A program made the translations under genes and the position numbers. The notes beneath the pieces are model-generated. The model saw nothing but the letters and a program-made list of their open reading frames with translations. It was not told the DNA's origin and did not search any database. From an uncultured Collinsella sp. (lineage in GTDB: Bacteria > Actinomycetota > Coriobacteriia > Coriobacteriales > Coriobacteriaceae), in the NCBI GenBank assembly GCA_900545555.1, contig UQZI01000077.1, positions 1 to 9,144 of the forward strand: 9,144 nt of DNA. Direction: 5' to 3'. Below, in pieces: positions 1-5,481 of this stretch; positions within the stretch are counted from its first letter, which is position 1, and every line of letters begins with the position of its first letter.

Positions 1-1
1 C

Positions 2-82
2 GGATATGATAATGCCATACCAATGATGTGGCCGGAAGGATTGAAAGGCCCATATCGGTCGAAACCGGCATCGCTGACATAA
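2..82 (+). CDS. 3' end of an unrecognised gene (partial at window edge)
   Basis: An open frame enters from the left edge and ends at a TAA at 80-82, giving 26 C-terminal residues that include the segment IPMMWPEGLKGPYRSK. It is followed after 53 bases by a well-formed ribosome binding site and the next plus-strand gene, which is the layout of two consecutive genes. I do not recognise the protein and the fragment is too short to assign. It belongs to the AT-richer left segment that appears foreign to the rest of the window. It could be a chance open frame. Confidence 0.35.
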   Translation, partial: GYDNAIPMMWPEGLKGPYRSKPASLT

Positions 83-135
83 CGGTACTGGTTCAATGAC
101 GGCGCCAATGAAACGAAGAAAGAGAGGGAAAGAAA

Positions 136-396
136 ATGGCATTGGGAATTTACATGATCATGTTTGTCGGGATGACTGCGATCAGCATCGCCGGACTGAT
201 TCTGTTATGCTTCTTAAAGAGTGAGAAAGCGAAAAAATGGATCTTTTATTTTATGACTGCATGGGCAATGGTGATCGCGGTTATCAGCGCCAGGAGCGCG
301 CCGGTCGCGCAGGGCAGAGCGTTGTCGACCACGTACAGCTCAAAATCGGGATACTCGGCACGCACGGCATCTGCCGCCTGGCACGCGGAGTTGTAG
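136..396 (+). CDS. Small two-helix membrane protein, 3' part replaced at the join
   Basis: The ATG at 136 follows a purine-rich ribosome binding site (GAGAGGG, 7 bases upstream). The first ~51 residues look like a real small membrane protein: hydrophobic segments at about residues 3-27 and 36-51, separated by a charged KSEKAKKW loop. From about position 285-291 the frame runs on as the antisense of the degV-family gene, so residues after about 52 (RSAPVAQG and onwards to the stop at 394-396) are not native. The authentic gene therefore ends artificially at the join. Base composition and style resemble low-GC Firmicutes, possibly Lachnospiraceae, more than the rest of the window; that is an impression, not a database match. 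Function is unknown. Confidence 0.5.
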   Translation: MALGIYMIMFVGMTAISIAGLILLCFLKSEKAKKWIFYFMTAWAMVIAVISARSAPVAQGRALSTTYSSKSGYSARTASAAWHAEL

Positions 397-713
397 CTCG
401 ACGACAGCGCCGAGGTAAAGCACAGGTAGACCGTGGGCGTGCCCTCTTTGGCGCACTCGGTAAAGAACTCGATATAGCGACCGAGCGACACAGCCGAGGT
501 GGACACGCGGGCACCGGCGCGCATGCGATCGTAAAACTCCTTGGGTGTGATGCTCGACCAGATGTCATCCGTGCGCTCCTCGCCATCGATAATGAAGGGG
601 AAACCCAAGATATCGACATCGAGGTTCGCGGCGACCTCGGGGCTAAAGTCGCAGCAGGTATCGACGACGATGCGGCAACGGTCCGAATGACCGGCGGATG
701 CGGCCTTGTCCAT
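246..713 (-). pseudogene. DegV/FakB-family fatty-acid-binding protein, C-terminal half missing
   Basis: Minus-strand start ATG at 713, preceded by AAGGAG 8 bases upstream; a TTG at 716 is in frame but less likely. The first 143 residues fit the N-terminal domain of the DegV family (fatty-acid-binding proteins; FakB in fatty acid kinase): an early VVDTCCDFSPE segment, ILGFPFIIDGEE, the lipid-contacting STSAVS stretch near residues 71-76, and VVDNALPCATGALLAL near 128-143. Family members are usually about 280-290 residues. Here homology ends at about position 285 and the remaining ~12 codons (ITAITIAHAVIK, stop at 246-248) are antisense of the foreign membrane-protein gene. The gene is therefore cut in half by the join. 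Whether this is a genuine disruption or a chimeric assembly cannot be told from the sequence, so the 'pseudogene' label is provisional. It lies 79 bases downstream of hpf, with an intrinsic terminator between them. Confidence 0.8.
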
Positions 714-731
714 CAAAGCGACTCCTTACGT

Positions 732-763
732 AAAAAGGCGGCCACCCGCATGGGATGGCCGCC
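732..763 (-). terminator. Intrinsic terminator after hpf
   Basis: GGCGGCCA at 737-744 pairs with TGGCCGCC at 756-763 (8 bp, 11-base loop). On the minus strand the stem is followed directly by TTTTT (plus-strand A run 732-736). It sits 29 bases past the hpf stop and its U tract ends about 10 bases before the degV ribosome binding site. It can end hpf transcripts and could also act as a leader attenuator for degV. Confidence 0.8.
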
Positions 764-767
764 AACC

Positions 768-787
768 GTTAACTCATGCAAGTTAAC
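768..787. repeat. 7-bp perfect dyad just after hpf
   Basis: GTTAACT at 768-774 and AGTTAAC at 781-787 form a perfect inverted repeat with a 6-base loop, between the hpf stop and the terminator hairpin. It could be a small operator-like dyad or an mRNA 3' stem. No promoter elements stand out beside it. Confidence 0.35.
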
Positions 788-792
788 GTATT

Positions 793-1377
793 TTACTCGT
801 CAAGTGTTTCGATGCGGGGCTTGATGATGCCATATCCACCATTCTTACGGTGATACACCACATTGATGAGGCCGGTCGTCGCGTTCTCGAACACGTAGAA
901 GTCGTGACCGAGCAGATCGGTCTGCACCAGCGCCTGCTCCTCAGTCATCGGGGTGACATCGATGACTTTCTCGCGGACGAGCAGGTCGTCCTCCTCCTCG
1001 GGCAGCAGCAGGTCGGCCAGATCCTCGACGCGCTCGACCGGCGCGACATCCGCGGCGCTGGCACCGCCCTGGCGGTTGTCCACGACCTTAGTCTTGAACT
1101 TACGCAGCTGGCGGGTGACCTTATCGGCGGAGAGGTCGATGGCGGCGTACATATCTGCACCGTGCTCGGCAACGCGAATCACCGAACCGCGGGCACGAAC
1201 CGTAACCTCGACGATTGCCGGGTTGGGGTTCGAGGGGTTCTTCTCATAGCGAAGTACAACGTCGACCGTCATGGGCTCGATATCGAAAACCTTGAGCGCC
1301 TCGCCGATCTTCTCATCCACATGCGCACGCAGAGCATCGGTTACCGTCGTCTTGCGTCCAGAAACCTTGATATCCAT
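793..1377 (-). CDS. hpf: Long-form ribosome hibernation promoting factor (HPF)
   Basis: 194 residues. HPF binds the 30S subunit near the decoding centre in stationary phase or starvation, and the long form dimerises 70S ribosomes into inactive 100S particles. Residues 1-98 form the S30AE/YfiA domain (MDIKVSGRKTTVTDALRAHV at the start, then DKVTRQLRKFK). Residues ~99-135 are an acidic variable linker, and ~136-188 the C-terminal dimerisation domain with PMTEEQALVQTDLLGHDFYV and INVVYHRKNGGYGIIKP. The start at 1377 is chosen because it gives the canonical MDIKV N-terminus and has GGAG 6 bases upstream; the frame stays open to 1437 but adds 20 residues without family character. It is flanked by intrinsic terminators on both sides, so it is probably transcribed alone. 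I could not identify its promoter with confidence. Confidence 0.95.
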   Translation of the reverse strand: MDIKVSGRKTTVTDALRAHVDEKIGEALKVFDIEPMTVDVVLRYEKNPSNPNPAIVEVTVRARGSVIRVAEHGADMYAAIDLSADKVTRQLRKFKTKVVDNRQGGASAADVAPVERVEDLADLLLPEEEDDLLVREKVIDVTPMTEEQALVQTDLLGHDFYVFENATTGLINVVYHRKNGGYGIIKPRIETLDE

Positions 1378-1594
1378 ACGTGGCTCCAATCTGCCTCGGG
1401 GACTTACTGTACTGGCTATGTACCCATTGCCGTGCATTTAATCACGCGGATTCCCAAAGACCCGAATAACGATTGCTTGATACCGCATACCGAAGTCTCG
1501 CACTTTTCTGTGGCAAAGTGCGCTATAGGAGGGAGCCGGCGACTTTGTATTTGGTCCCGAAAATTGGCTTTGACCTGCTGGTTTTATAGGGATG
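1378..1594. other. Upstream region of hpf; contains an 8-bp hairpin
   Basis: No convincing gene between the hpf start and the terminator of the solute-binding gene. A perfect inverted repeat, CGCACTTT at 1499-1506 and AAAGTGCG at 1515-1522 (8-base loop), lies about 120 bases upstream of hpf. The minus strand must hold the hpf promoter, but candidate -10 boxes (for example TTAAAT or TACAGT) lack good -35 partners, so none is called. Confidence 0.4.
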
Positions 1595-1628
1595 AAAAAG
1601 CCGGGCTCCCCTATTGGGGAAGCCCGGC
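1595..1628 (-). terminator. Intrinsic terminator of the solute-binding lipoprotein gene
   Basis: GCCGGGCTCCCC at 1600-1611 pairs with GGGGAAGCCCGGC at 1616-1628 (12 bp with one bulged A and a 4-base TATT loop). On the minus strand the stem is followed directly by TTTTT (plus-strand A run 1595-1599). It lies 66 bases past the stop codon of the gene at 1695-2702. Confidence 0.88.
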
Positions 1629-1649
1629 AGTGCGTGTTGAAACCGTGAA

Positions 1650-1685
1650 GGGGCATCTCTCCTAGCGCATAGGAGACACCACCCC
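1650..1685 (-). other. 3'-UTR stem-loop ahead of the terminator
   Basis: TCTCCTA at 1658-1664 pairs with TAGGAGA at 1670-1676 around a GCGCA loop, extended by GGGG at 1650-1653 opposite CCCC at 1682-1685 with an internal loop. It starts about 10 bases after the lipoprotein stop codon and has no U tract, so it is more likely an mRNA 3'-end stem than a second terminator. Confidence 0.45.
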
Positions 1686-1694
1686 TAGCAATAA

Positions 1695-2702
1695 CTAGCT
1701 ATTAAGCTTGTTAATGTCGTCGTCGGTGATGGTGTCTTCCTGGCTGGACGATTTGTCTTCGGAGGATGCGGTCTCATTGTTGGAATCGGAGGACTCGCTG
1801 CCGGAGGATGTGGTCTCGCTGGACTCAGAGTCGCCCGGCTGCACGTTAGCGCCCGAAACCGTCTTAGTGGTGAGGTCGTAGGGCATCGTGCCGTACCAGA
1901 CGCAGTGGACCGCCTCGAGCGTGCCGTCGGCCGTAATACCGTCGAGGGCATCGCTCACGGCACGACACAGTTCGTCATTGGACGAAAGGCCTGCAACACC
2001 AAGCGTCGAGGGCGCCTCGAGCGCACCGACATAGGAGATCTCGCTCATCAGTCGCGCAAGGTAACCGCCAGCCGTGGAGTCGCAGATCACATAGTCGACC
2101 TCGCCGGACTCGAGCGCCTCAAAGCACTCGTTGATGTTGGAGTAAGTCTTTTGGTTGGCGGTGATGCTCTGCTTAGCAAGCGCCTCCTGCGAGGCCGAGG
2201 ACATCTGGATACCCAGAGTAGACGTGTTAAGGGTATCGGTGGAAACGCTCAGCGACCCACCATCGCTGGTTTTACCGAACACGGAAGCGGCATCGTACAG
2301 GCACGTGCCGAGCGAGCTAACGTCCCCATCCGTGGAGTTGATCTCGCCGATAAAGATATCAGCCTTTTTGTCACCGAGCGCGGAACCTGCCGAGGACGCA
2401 TCGACAAAGGCGACCTTAAGGCCCATGCGGCTTGCGAGGGCGCGGGCAGCGTCGACTGCATACCCCGTGAGCTTGCCGTCAGCGCCCTGCATGGCCTGCG
2501 GCGCATCGGAGGTATCGAGGGCAACCGTCAGGGTACCGGGGGTGACCAGGGCATCATCCGACACCGCGGGCGTGACGGTCTCGTACTCGATCTGGTCGAT
2601 CGTGGGAGTCGTGAACGTAGACAGCGGGTTGAACGCGCATCCGCTCAGGCCCAAAACGGCGATGACCGCTGCGGTCCCAGCACCTAACCGAGCCGCGTAC
2701 AT
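1695..2702 (-). CDS. Solute-binding lipoprotein, ABC transporter family 3 type, with acidic Ser-rich tail
   Basis: 335 residues from the ATG at 2702, which has GAGGGG 7 bases upstream. This start gives a textbook lipoprotein signal: MYAARLG, a hydrophobic stretch, then the lipobox LSGC with Cys22 as the lipidated residue, so the protein should sit on the outer face of the cytoplasmic membrane. Residues ~55-275 resemble the SBP_bac_3 domain (TPGTLTVALDTSDAP, GKLTGYAVDAARALASRMG, KKADIFIGEI, ESGEVDYVICDSTAGGYL). The arginine-containing segment that usually grips an amino-acid carboxylate in this family is not evident, so the ligand is open. Residues ~288-335 are an unusual Ser/Glu/Asp-rich tail ending DDDINKLNS. 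No permease or ATPase gene is adjacent. An in-frame ATG at 2720 (AGGG 8 bases upstream) is an alternative; the frame stays open to 3101, but that extension would bury the lipobox deep in the protein and has weaker GC3 bias. Confidence 0.85.
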   Translation of the reverse strand: MYAARLGAGTAAVIAVLGLSGCAFNPLSTFTTPTIDQIEYETVTPAVSDDALVTPGTLTVALDTSDAPQAMQGADGKLTGYAVDAARALASRMGLKVAFVDASSAGSALGDKKADIFIGEINSTDGDVSSLGTCLYDAASVFGKTSDGGSLSVSTDTLNTSTLGIQMSSASQEALAKQSITANQKTYSNINECFEALESGEVDYVICDSTAGGYLARLMSEISYVGALEAPSTLGVAGLSSNDELCRAVSDALDGITADGTLEAVHCVWYGTMPYDLTTKTVSGANVQPGDSESSETTSSGSESSDSNNETASSEDKSSSQEDTITDDDINKLNS

Positions 2703-3045
2703 CAAGCTGCCCCTCACCATGTCCACTACCCTGCCTTCTGTGTCGTATACGATCCGTGCGTTGCGCGGAATATCAGATTGTTCCCACCAGCTGACCTGGT
2801 ATTTGACCCCACACTTGCGCACCGGGGTGTTTGCTCGGGAGGCCGCAGCCACCTTCACGACTGGCCCGCTCGTCCGCGAGGCGGTATTGCCCCAAAGAAA
2901 GTAGAACGGACGGTGCGGCTTACATCTAGGACGCGCCATGATCGCGCCGCGCGCACGCGGTCGCTTACGTGGATCCCTTTGACCGCGTCTGTCTTGGACT
3001 AGGACGGGCATTTCGTCCGTCCGCAACCACAGCCTGGTAGGAACG
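2703..3045 (-). other. Long leader of the lipoprotein gene (possible N-terminal extension)
   Basis: About 340 bases separate the likely transcription start from the chosen start codon. The reading frame is open throughout, with ATGs at 3011 and 2939, neither with a good ribosome binding site. The translated segment (for example KCGVKYQVSWWEQSDIP near 2810-2760) is not recognised and uses more A/T-ending and AGG codons than neighbouring genes. I read it as an untranslated leader, but a conserved extension is possible. A short hairpin (GGACGG 3002-3007 with CCGTCC 3017-3022) lies near its 5' end. No known riboswitch was recognised. Confidence 0.4.
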
Positions 3046-3051
3046 TAGCGC

Positions 3052-3080
3052 ATTATAGCTAAGTTCAAGCTAAAGTTTAA
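3052..3080 (-). promoter_or_regulatory. Candidate sigma-70-type promoter for the lipoprotein gene
   Basis: On the minus strand a perfect TATAAT (plus 3052-3057) is preceded at 17 bases by TTAAAC (plus 3075-3080), a 3-of-6 match to the -35 consensus. Two near-direct repeats on the plus strand, AGCTAAGTTCA (3057-3067) and AGCTAAAGTTTA (3068-3079), span the spacer and could be an operator. Transcription would start near 3045. Confidence 0.5.
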
Positions 3081-3152
3081 GGTTAGGGGCGTCATTCGCA
3101 TCGCGAGTACAGATTTCGCAGGTCGGAGTGGGCTATTCGTGCCCCTATGAAG

Positions 3153-3200
3153 CCCGGAGCTCCCCTACGGGGAGCTCCGGGGCGCCCTTCTTAGGGTGCC
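3153..3200. other. Two adjacent GC-rich hairpins
   Basis: CCCGGAGCTCCCC at 3153-3165 pairs perfectly with GGGGAGCTCCGGG at 3169-3181 (13 bp, TAC loop). Abutting it, GGCGCCCT at 3181-3188 pairs with AGGGTGCC at 3193-3200 (8 bp with one G-T pair, 4-base loop). Neither strand has a clear T run after the stem (minus strand continues CTTCATAG). They may still act as terminators for minus-strand transcripts of the operon that ends at 3453. Confidence 0.6.
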
Positions 3201-3201
3201 G

Positions 3202-3418
3202 TGGCCAAAAAATGGCAAATATGAGTACTGTCACCAATTTAGTAACAGGCAATTTTGGCCTCTCGGACAGATTTTGCGCTCAGTGTCGCCAACCTGATGC
3301 TTAGTTATTCTACATTTGTTTATTATCTTTTTACTTTATGACGCCTCCGAGTCCTAAATTCCTTGATTTTGCTGTTACTGATTTAGTGACAGTACTCATA
3401 TTTGCCATATTTTGGCCA
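3202..3418. repeat. 217-base element with ~50-bp imperfect inverted repeats (MITE-like)
   Basis: Left arm 3202-3252 and right arm 3369-3418 are inverted copies: 46 of 51 aligned positions match, with 4 substitutions and 1 indel, including an unbroken 23-base match. Both outer ends read TGGCCAAAA. Each arm also holds an inner near-palindrome, TGTCAC...GTAACA on the left (3229-3247) and TGTTACT...AGTGACA on the right (3373-3391). The 116-base interior is AT-rich and has no gene. A second TTTTGGCC at 3253-3260 can pair with the left tip, giving an alternative small hairpin. No target-site duplication is visible. The structure fits a non-autonomous transposable element or a long structured RNA; no transposase is in the window. 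Confidence 0.75.
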
Positions 3419-3452
3419 GAGCATATGATTAACCCCCTATTTTCGACGTGAA

Positions 3453-4562
3453 TTAGACCGGCTTAAGCCCAAAACACGCCCGCAGCGTGTTAAGCAACGC
3501 CTCTTGCTTCTTCCTGCGGGCATCGACACGATTCCGGTACCGCTTTCGCATACGCTGGTGGATGCGCCATGCGAGCGCTTCCATCGCTTCCATGTCGCAG
3601 AGCATTTCGTTGTTGACCGTCGCGACCTCGATTCCCATAGTAATCAAGCCCGTGTTGCGTTTTTCATCATGGATACGTCCCCTCCGGGAGGAATGGCCCA
3701 GCTCACCGTTGTATTCCAGGTCAAACCGGGCTGCCTCTTGATACGCATCGCAAACTGCATGGGGCATCCCCGAGATTGCCTGCGCACGGTCATCGAACTC
3801 GATCTTGTAGTCGGTCTTAAAAGGTCCGCAGGCAAACCCGCCATAGGAAAACGGAAGCGAAAACAGGGCGAGCATGATGCACTCCATGGGCGAGAGCAGG
3901 TTTTCTGACAGGTAGGGACACAGACGCAGCAGCTGTTTGGCCACATTCCCCTTGCATGCCGCAAGGTAATCTGCCAGGCGATCGGGCGTCAGCGCCGGCT
4001 CGACTTCAAAGTAGCCCACGTCTGCTGGCTGGTCCTTGTCCTTTGCAAGTTTATTCGTAACAGGCGAGGTGTAGGGAGGCAGATACTTCCCGCGGTCGCT
4101 CAGTGAAATCTTAGAGCACAGCTCCTGGGCCAGGGCAAATGCCTGGATACAGCCAAGTTCGCGCGCAACGGCAAGGCAGAGGGCCTCGGGAGACAAGCTG
4201 TACACCCCCGGTTCCACCTCTAGAATCGAGCCGGCGGACAACCCGGAACACACGGACCAGTCTACGCCAGGCATGCGGCGGCGCTGCGCCGCAGATCCCA
4301 CCAGCAAGCACAGATCTTCTTGCACCTCGCCACTTTTGGCTCCAATTCGCACCAAGTCAGGAAGATAGATATCCTCGGTCGAGGGCGACGACGTGCGCAG
4401 CACACGGCGCTCTTCATCGGGATTAAGGTCCTTCCAGCTGATATAGCCCATCTGCCGGCGCTCGGCGCGCATCATGCGCAGCGCCGAGGCGCCTGTTAGG
4501 ATTACGGAAGCCGCTAGCTGTTCGCCTGTCGGCTCGTTGCGCCGCTCAATCTTCACTGCCAC
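3453..4562 (-). CDS. Coriobacteriia-type protein with DUF559/Vsr-like nuclease-fold C-terminus
   Basis: 369 residues from a GTG at 4562, which has AGGGG 7 bases upstream, 10 bases after the comF stop; the frame open to 4916 is comF shadow. The middle part (VEPGVYSLSPEALCLAVARE, residues ~116-135, then AFALAQELCS) and the C-terminus resemble a paralogous family seen in Coriobacteriia, sometimes described as AbiEi-like or endonuclease-domain proteins. The C-terminal core fits a PD-(D/E)XK-type fold: SPMEC near 224-229, DLEYNGELGH at 281-290, HDEKR at 298-302, then GIEVATVNNEMLCD at 310-323 and a basic helical end (RMRKRYRNRVDARRKKQ). Possible active-site residues are Asp281, Glu283 and Lys301, but the match is by eye. 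Role unknown; position after comF suggests co-transcription, not necessarily shared function. It is not a recognised DNA-uptake gene. Confidence 0.7.
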   Translation of the reverse strand: MAVKIERRNEPTGEQLAASVILTGASALRMMRAERRQMGYISWKDLNPDEERRVLRTSSPSTEDIYLPDLVRIGAKSGEVQEDLCLLVGSAAQRRRMPGVDWSVCSGLSAGSILEVEPGVYSLSPEALCLAVARELGCIQAFALAQELCSKISLSDRGKYLPPYTSPVTNKLAKDKDQPADVGYFEVEPALTPDRLADYLAACKGNVAKQLLRLCPYLSENLLSPMECIMLALFSLPFSYGGFACGPFKTDYKIEFDDRAQAISGMPHAVCDAYQEAARFDLEYNGELGHSSRRGRIHDEKRNTGLITMGIEVATVNNEMLCDMEAMEALAWRIHQRMRKRYRNRVDARRKKQEALLNTLRACFGLKPV

Positions 4563-4572
4563 AAAACCACCC

Positions 4573-5379
4573 CTACCAAACACGTGCGATAGCAAGGCCA
4601 TCGACTGCCGCAGCGCCGGCACGCTTGAGCTCCGCCGAGGCTGCTGCCATGGTCGCGCCCGTGGTGATAACGTCATCGATAAGCAGTAGGCGGCGGCCGC
4701 GCACGTCCTCAACCGTCTCGTACATGCCTTGGGCACGCTCGCGACGCTCCTCACGACCGAGTTCGCGCTGGTCGCCACGCCCGTACTTGACGAGGGCATC
4801 GAGCAGGGGAACACCCGACAGCTCGCAAAATGGGCGCGCAATGGCCTCCATATGATCAAAGCCACGCCACCGAAACGCTGCCGCCGTCGCAGGCACAAAC
4901 ACCACCGCATCCGCACCGGACAGCACGCCTCCGTAGCGAGCAGACGCTACGACCTGGGCATGCAGGGCGGTGTCGTAGAGCAGCTCCGCCAGATACGGAG
5001 CCAGACGTCGCTCGCCCGCATCCTTGTACGCTTTAATGATGCGCGGCAGCGGATGCGCATAGACGGCGCACGCCAGGCAGCGGTCGAGCGCCTCCGCCAT
5101 TGCCGAGGACGTGCCCTCGACCGAACACTCGGTGCACAGCAAGTCTCCAAACGGGGCGCCGCATCGAGTGCAGCTATGCCGCGGGTCGATGAGCGCAAGC
5201 GCCGCCAAGCAGTCTTGGCAAATAAGCGCGCCGGAGCGCTCGCAGCCGGCGCATCGCGTAGGCGACAACGCCTCAAGCGCCTCGTGCGCCGCCAGCTCGG
5301 CAAACGGTAGCAATTCGTCCGCAAACGGCAGGATGCCGGCACCTTGCAGGCATCCCAACACATTCAAATATCTCTTCAC
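4573..5379 (-). CDS. comF: ComF-family amidophosphoribosyltransferase-like protein (ComFC)
   Basis: 268 residues from a GTG at 5379 with AGGGAGGG 7 bases upstream. ComF/ComFC proteins support natural transformation, acting with the helicase ComFA and single-strand binding factors after DNA uptake; many bacteria carry them without known competence. The N-terminal half has cysteine pairs that fit a zinc ribbon (Cys43/46, 54/57, then 70/73, 82/85) and a further pair at 101/104. The C-terminal half is a phosphoribosyltransferase domain: VPATAAAFRWRGFDHMEAIA at ~162-181 and the PRPP-binding loop LLLIDDVITTGATM at 231-244 with Asp235/Asp236. No comFA is adjacent. It follows the ricT-like gene by 102 bases and its ribosome binding site lies inside a hairpin, so its expression may be set separately from the upstream operon. 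Confidence 0.92.
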   Translation of the reverse strand: MKRYLNVLGCLQGAGILPFADELLPFAELAAHEALEALSPTRCAGCERSGALICQDCLAALALIDPRHSCTRCGAPFGDLLCTECSVEGTSSAMAEALDRCLACAVYAHPLPRIIKAYKDAGERRLAPYLAELLYDTALHAQVVASARYGGVLSGADAVVFVPATAAAFRWRGFDHMEAIARPFCELSGVPLLDALVKYGRGDQRELGREERRERAQGMYETVEDVRGRRLLLIDDVITTGATMAAASAELKRAGAAAVDGLAIARVW

Positions 5380-5382
5380 GAC

Positions 5383-5418
5383 ACAACCCTCCCTACGTTC
5401 GGTCGCAGGGAGGGTTGT
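5383..5418 (-). promoter_or_regulatory. 12-bp hairpin sequestering the comF ribosome binding site
   Basis: ACAACCCTCCCT at 5383-5394 and AGGGAGGGTTGT at 5407-5418 are perfect reverse complements (12 bp, 12-base loop). In the minus-strand mRNA the 3' arm contains the AGGGAGGG Shine-Dalgarno sequence and ends 3 bases before the GTG start. There is no U tract, so it is not a typical terminator. The structure would hide the ribosome binding site from initiating ribosomes. Confidence 0.8.
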
Positions 5419-5481
5419 TGATTCAGTGCTATGGTACCCCGACGCGTTTGGGGTCAGGCAGGTTAAATCCGTTTGCGGGCG

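Noticed and set aside
237..824. 195-codon plus-strand frame across the left join and degV
   Set aside because: It is antisense of the degV-family gene, crosses the chimeric join, and has no family character.
1438..1656. 72-codon minus-strand frame upstream of hpf
   Set aside because: It runs through the intrinsic terminator at 1595-1628 and its start lies in the 3'-UTR stem-loop; no ribosome binding site.
850..1665. 271-codon plus-strand frame opposite hpf
   Set aside because: Antisense of hpf, continuing through a terminator hairpin; no ribosome binding site or recognisable domain.
1905..2687. 260-codon plus-strand frame opposite the lipoprotein gene
   Set aside because: Shadow of the minus-strand gene, which has a lipobox and a family-3 solute-binding domain.
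2703..3045. Known riboswitch or T-box in the lipoprotein leader
   Set aside because: I found no recognisable conserved core of a named class; only a short 6-bp hairpin is visible.
4563..4916. N-terminal extension of the nuclease-like gene
   Set aside because: It overlaps comF entirely in another frame; the GTG at 4562 with AGGGG upstream is a better start.
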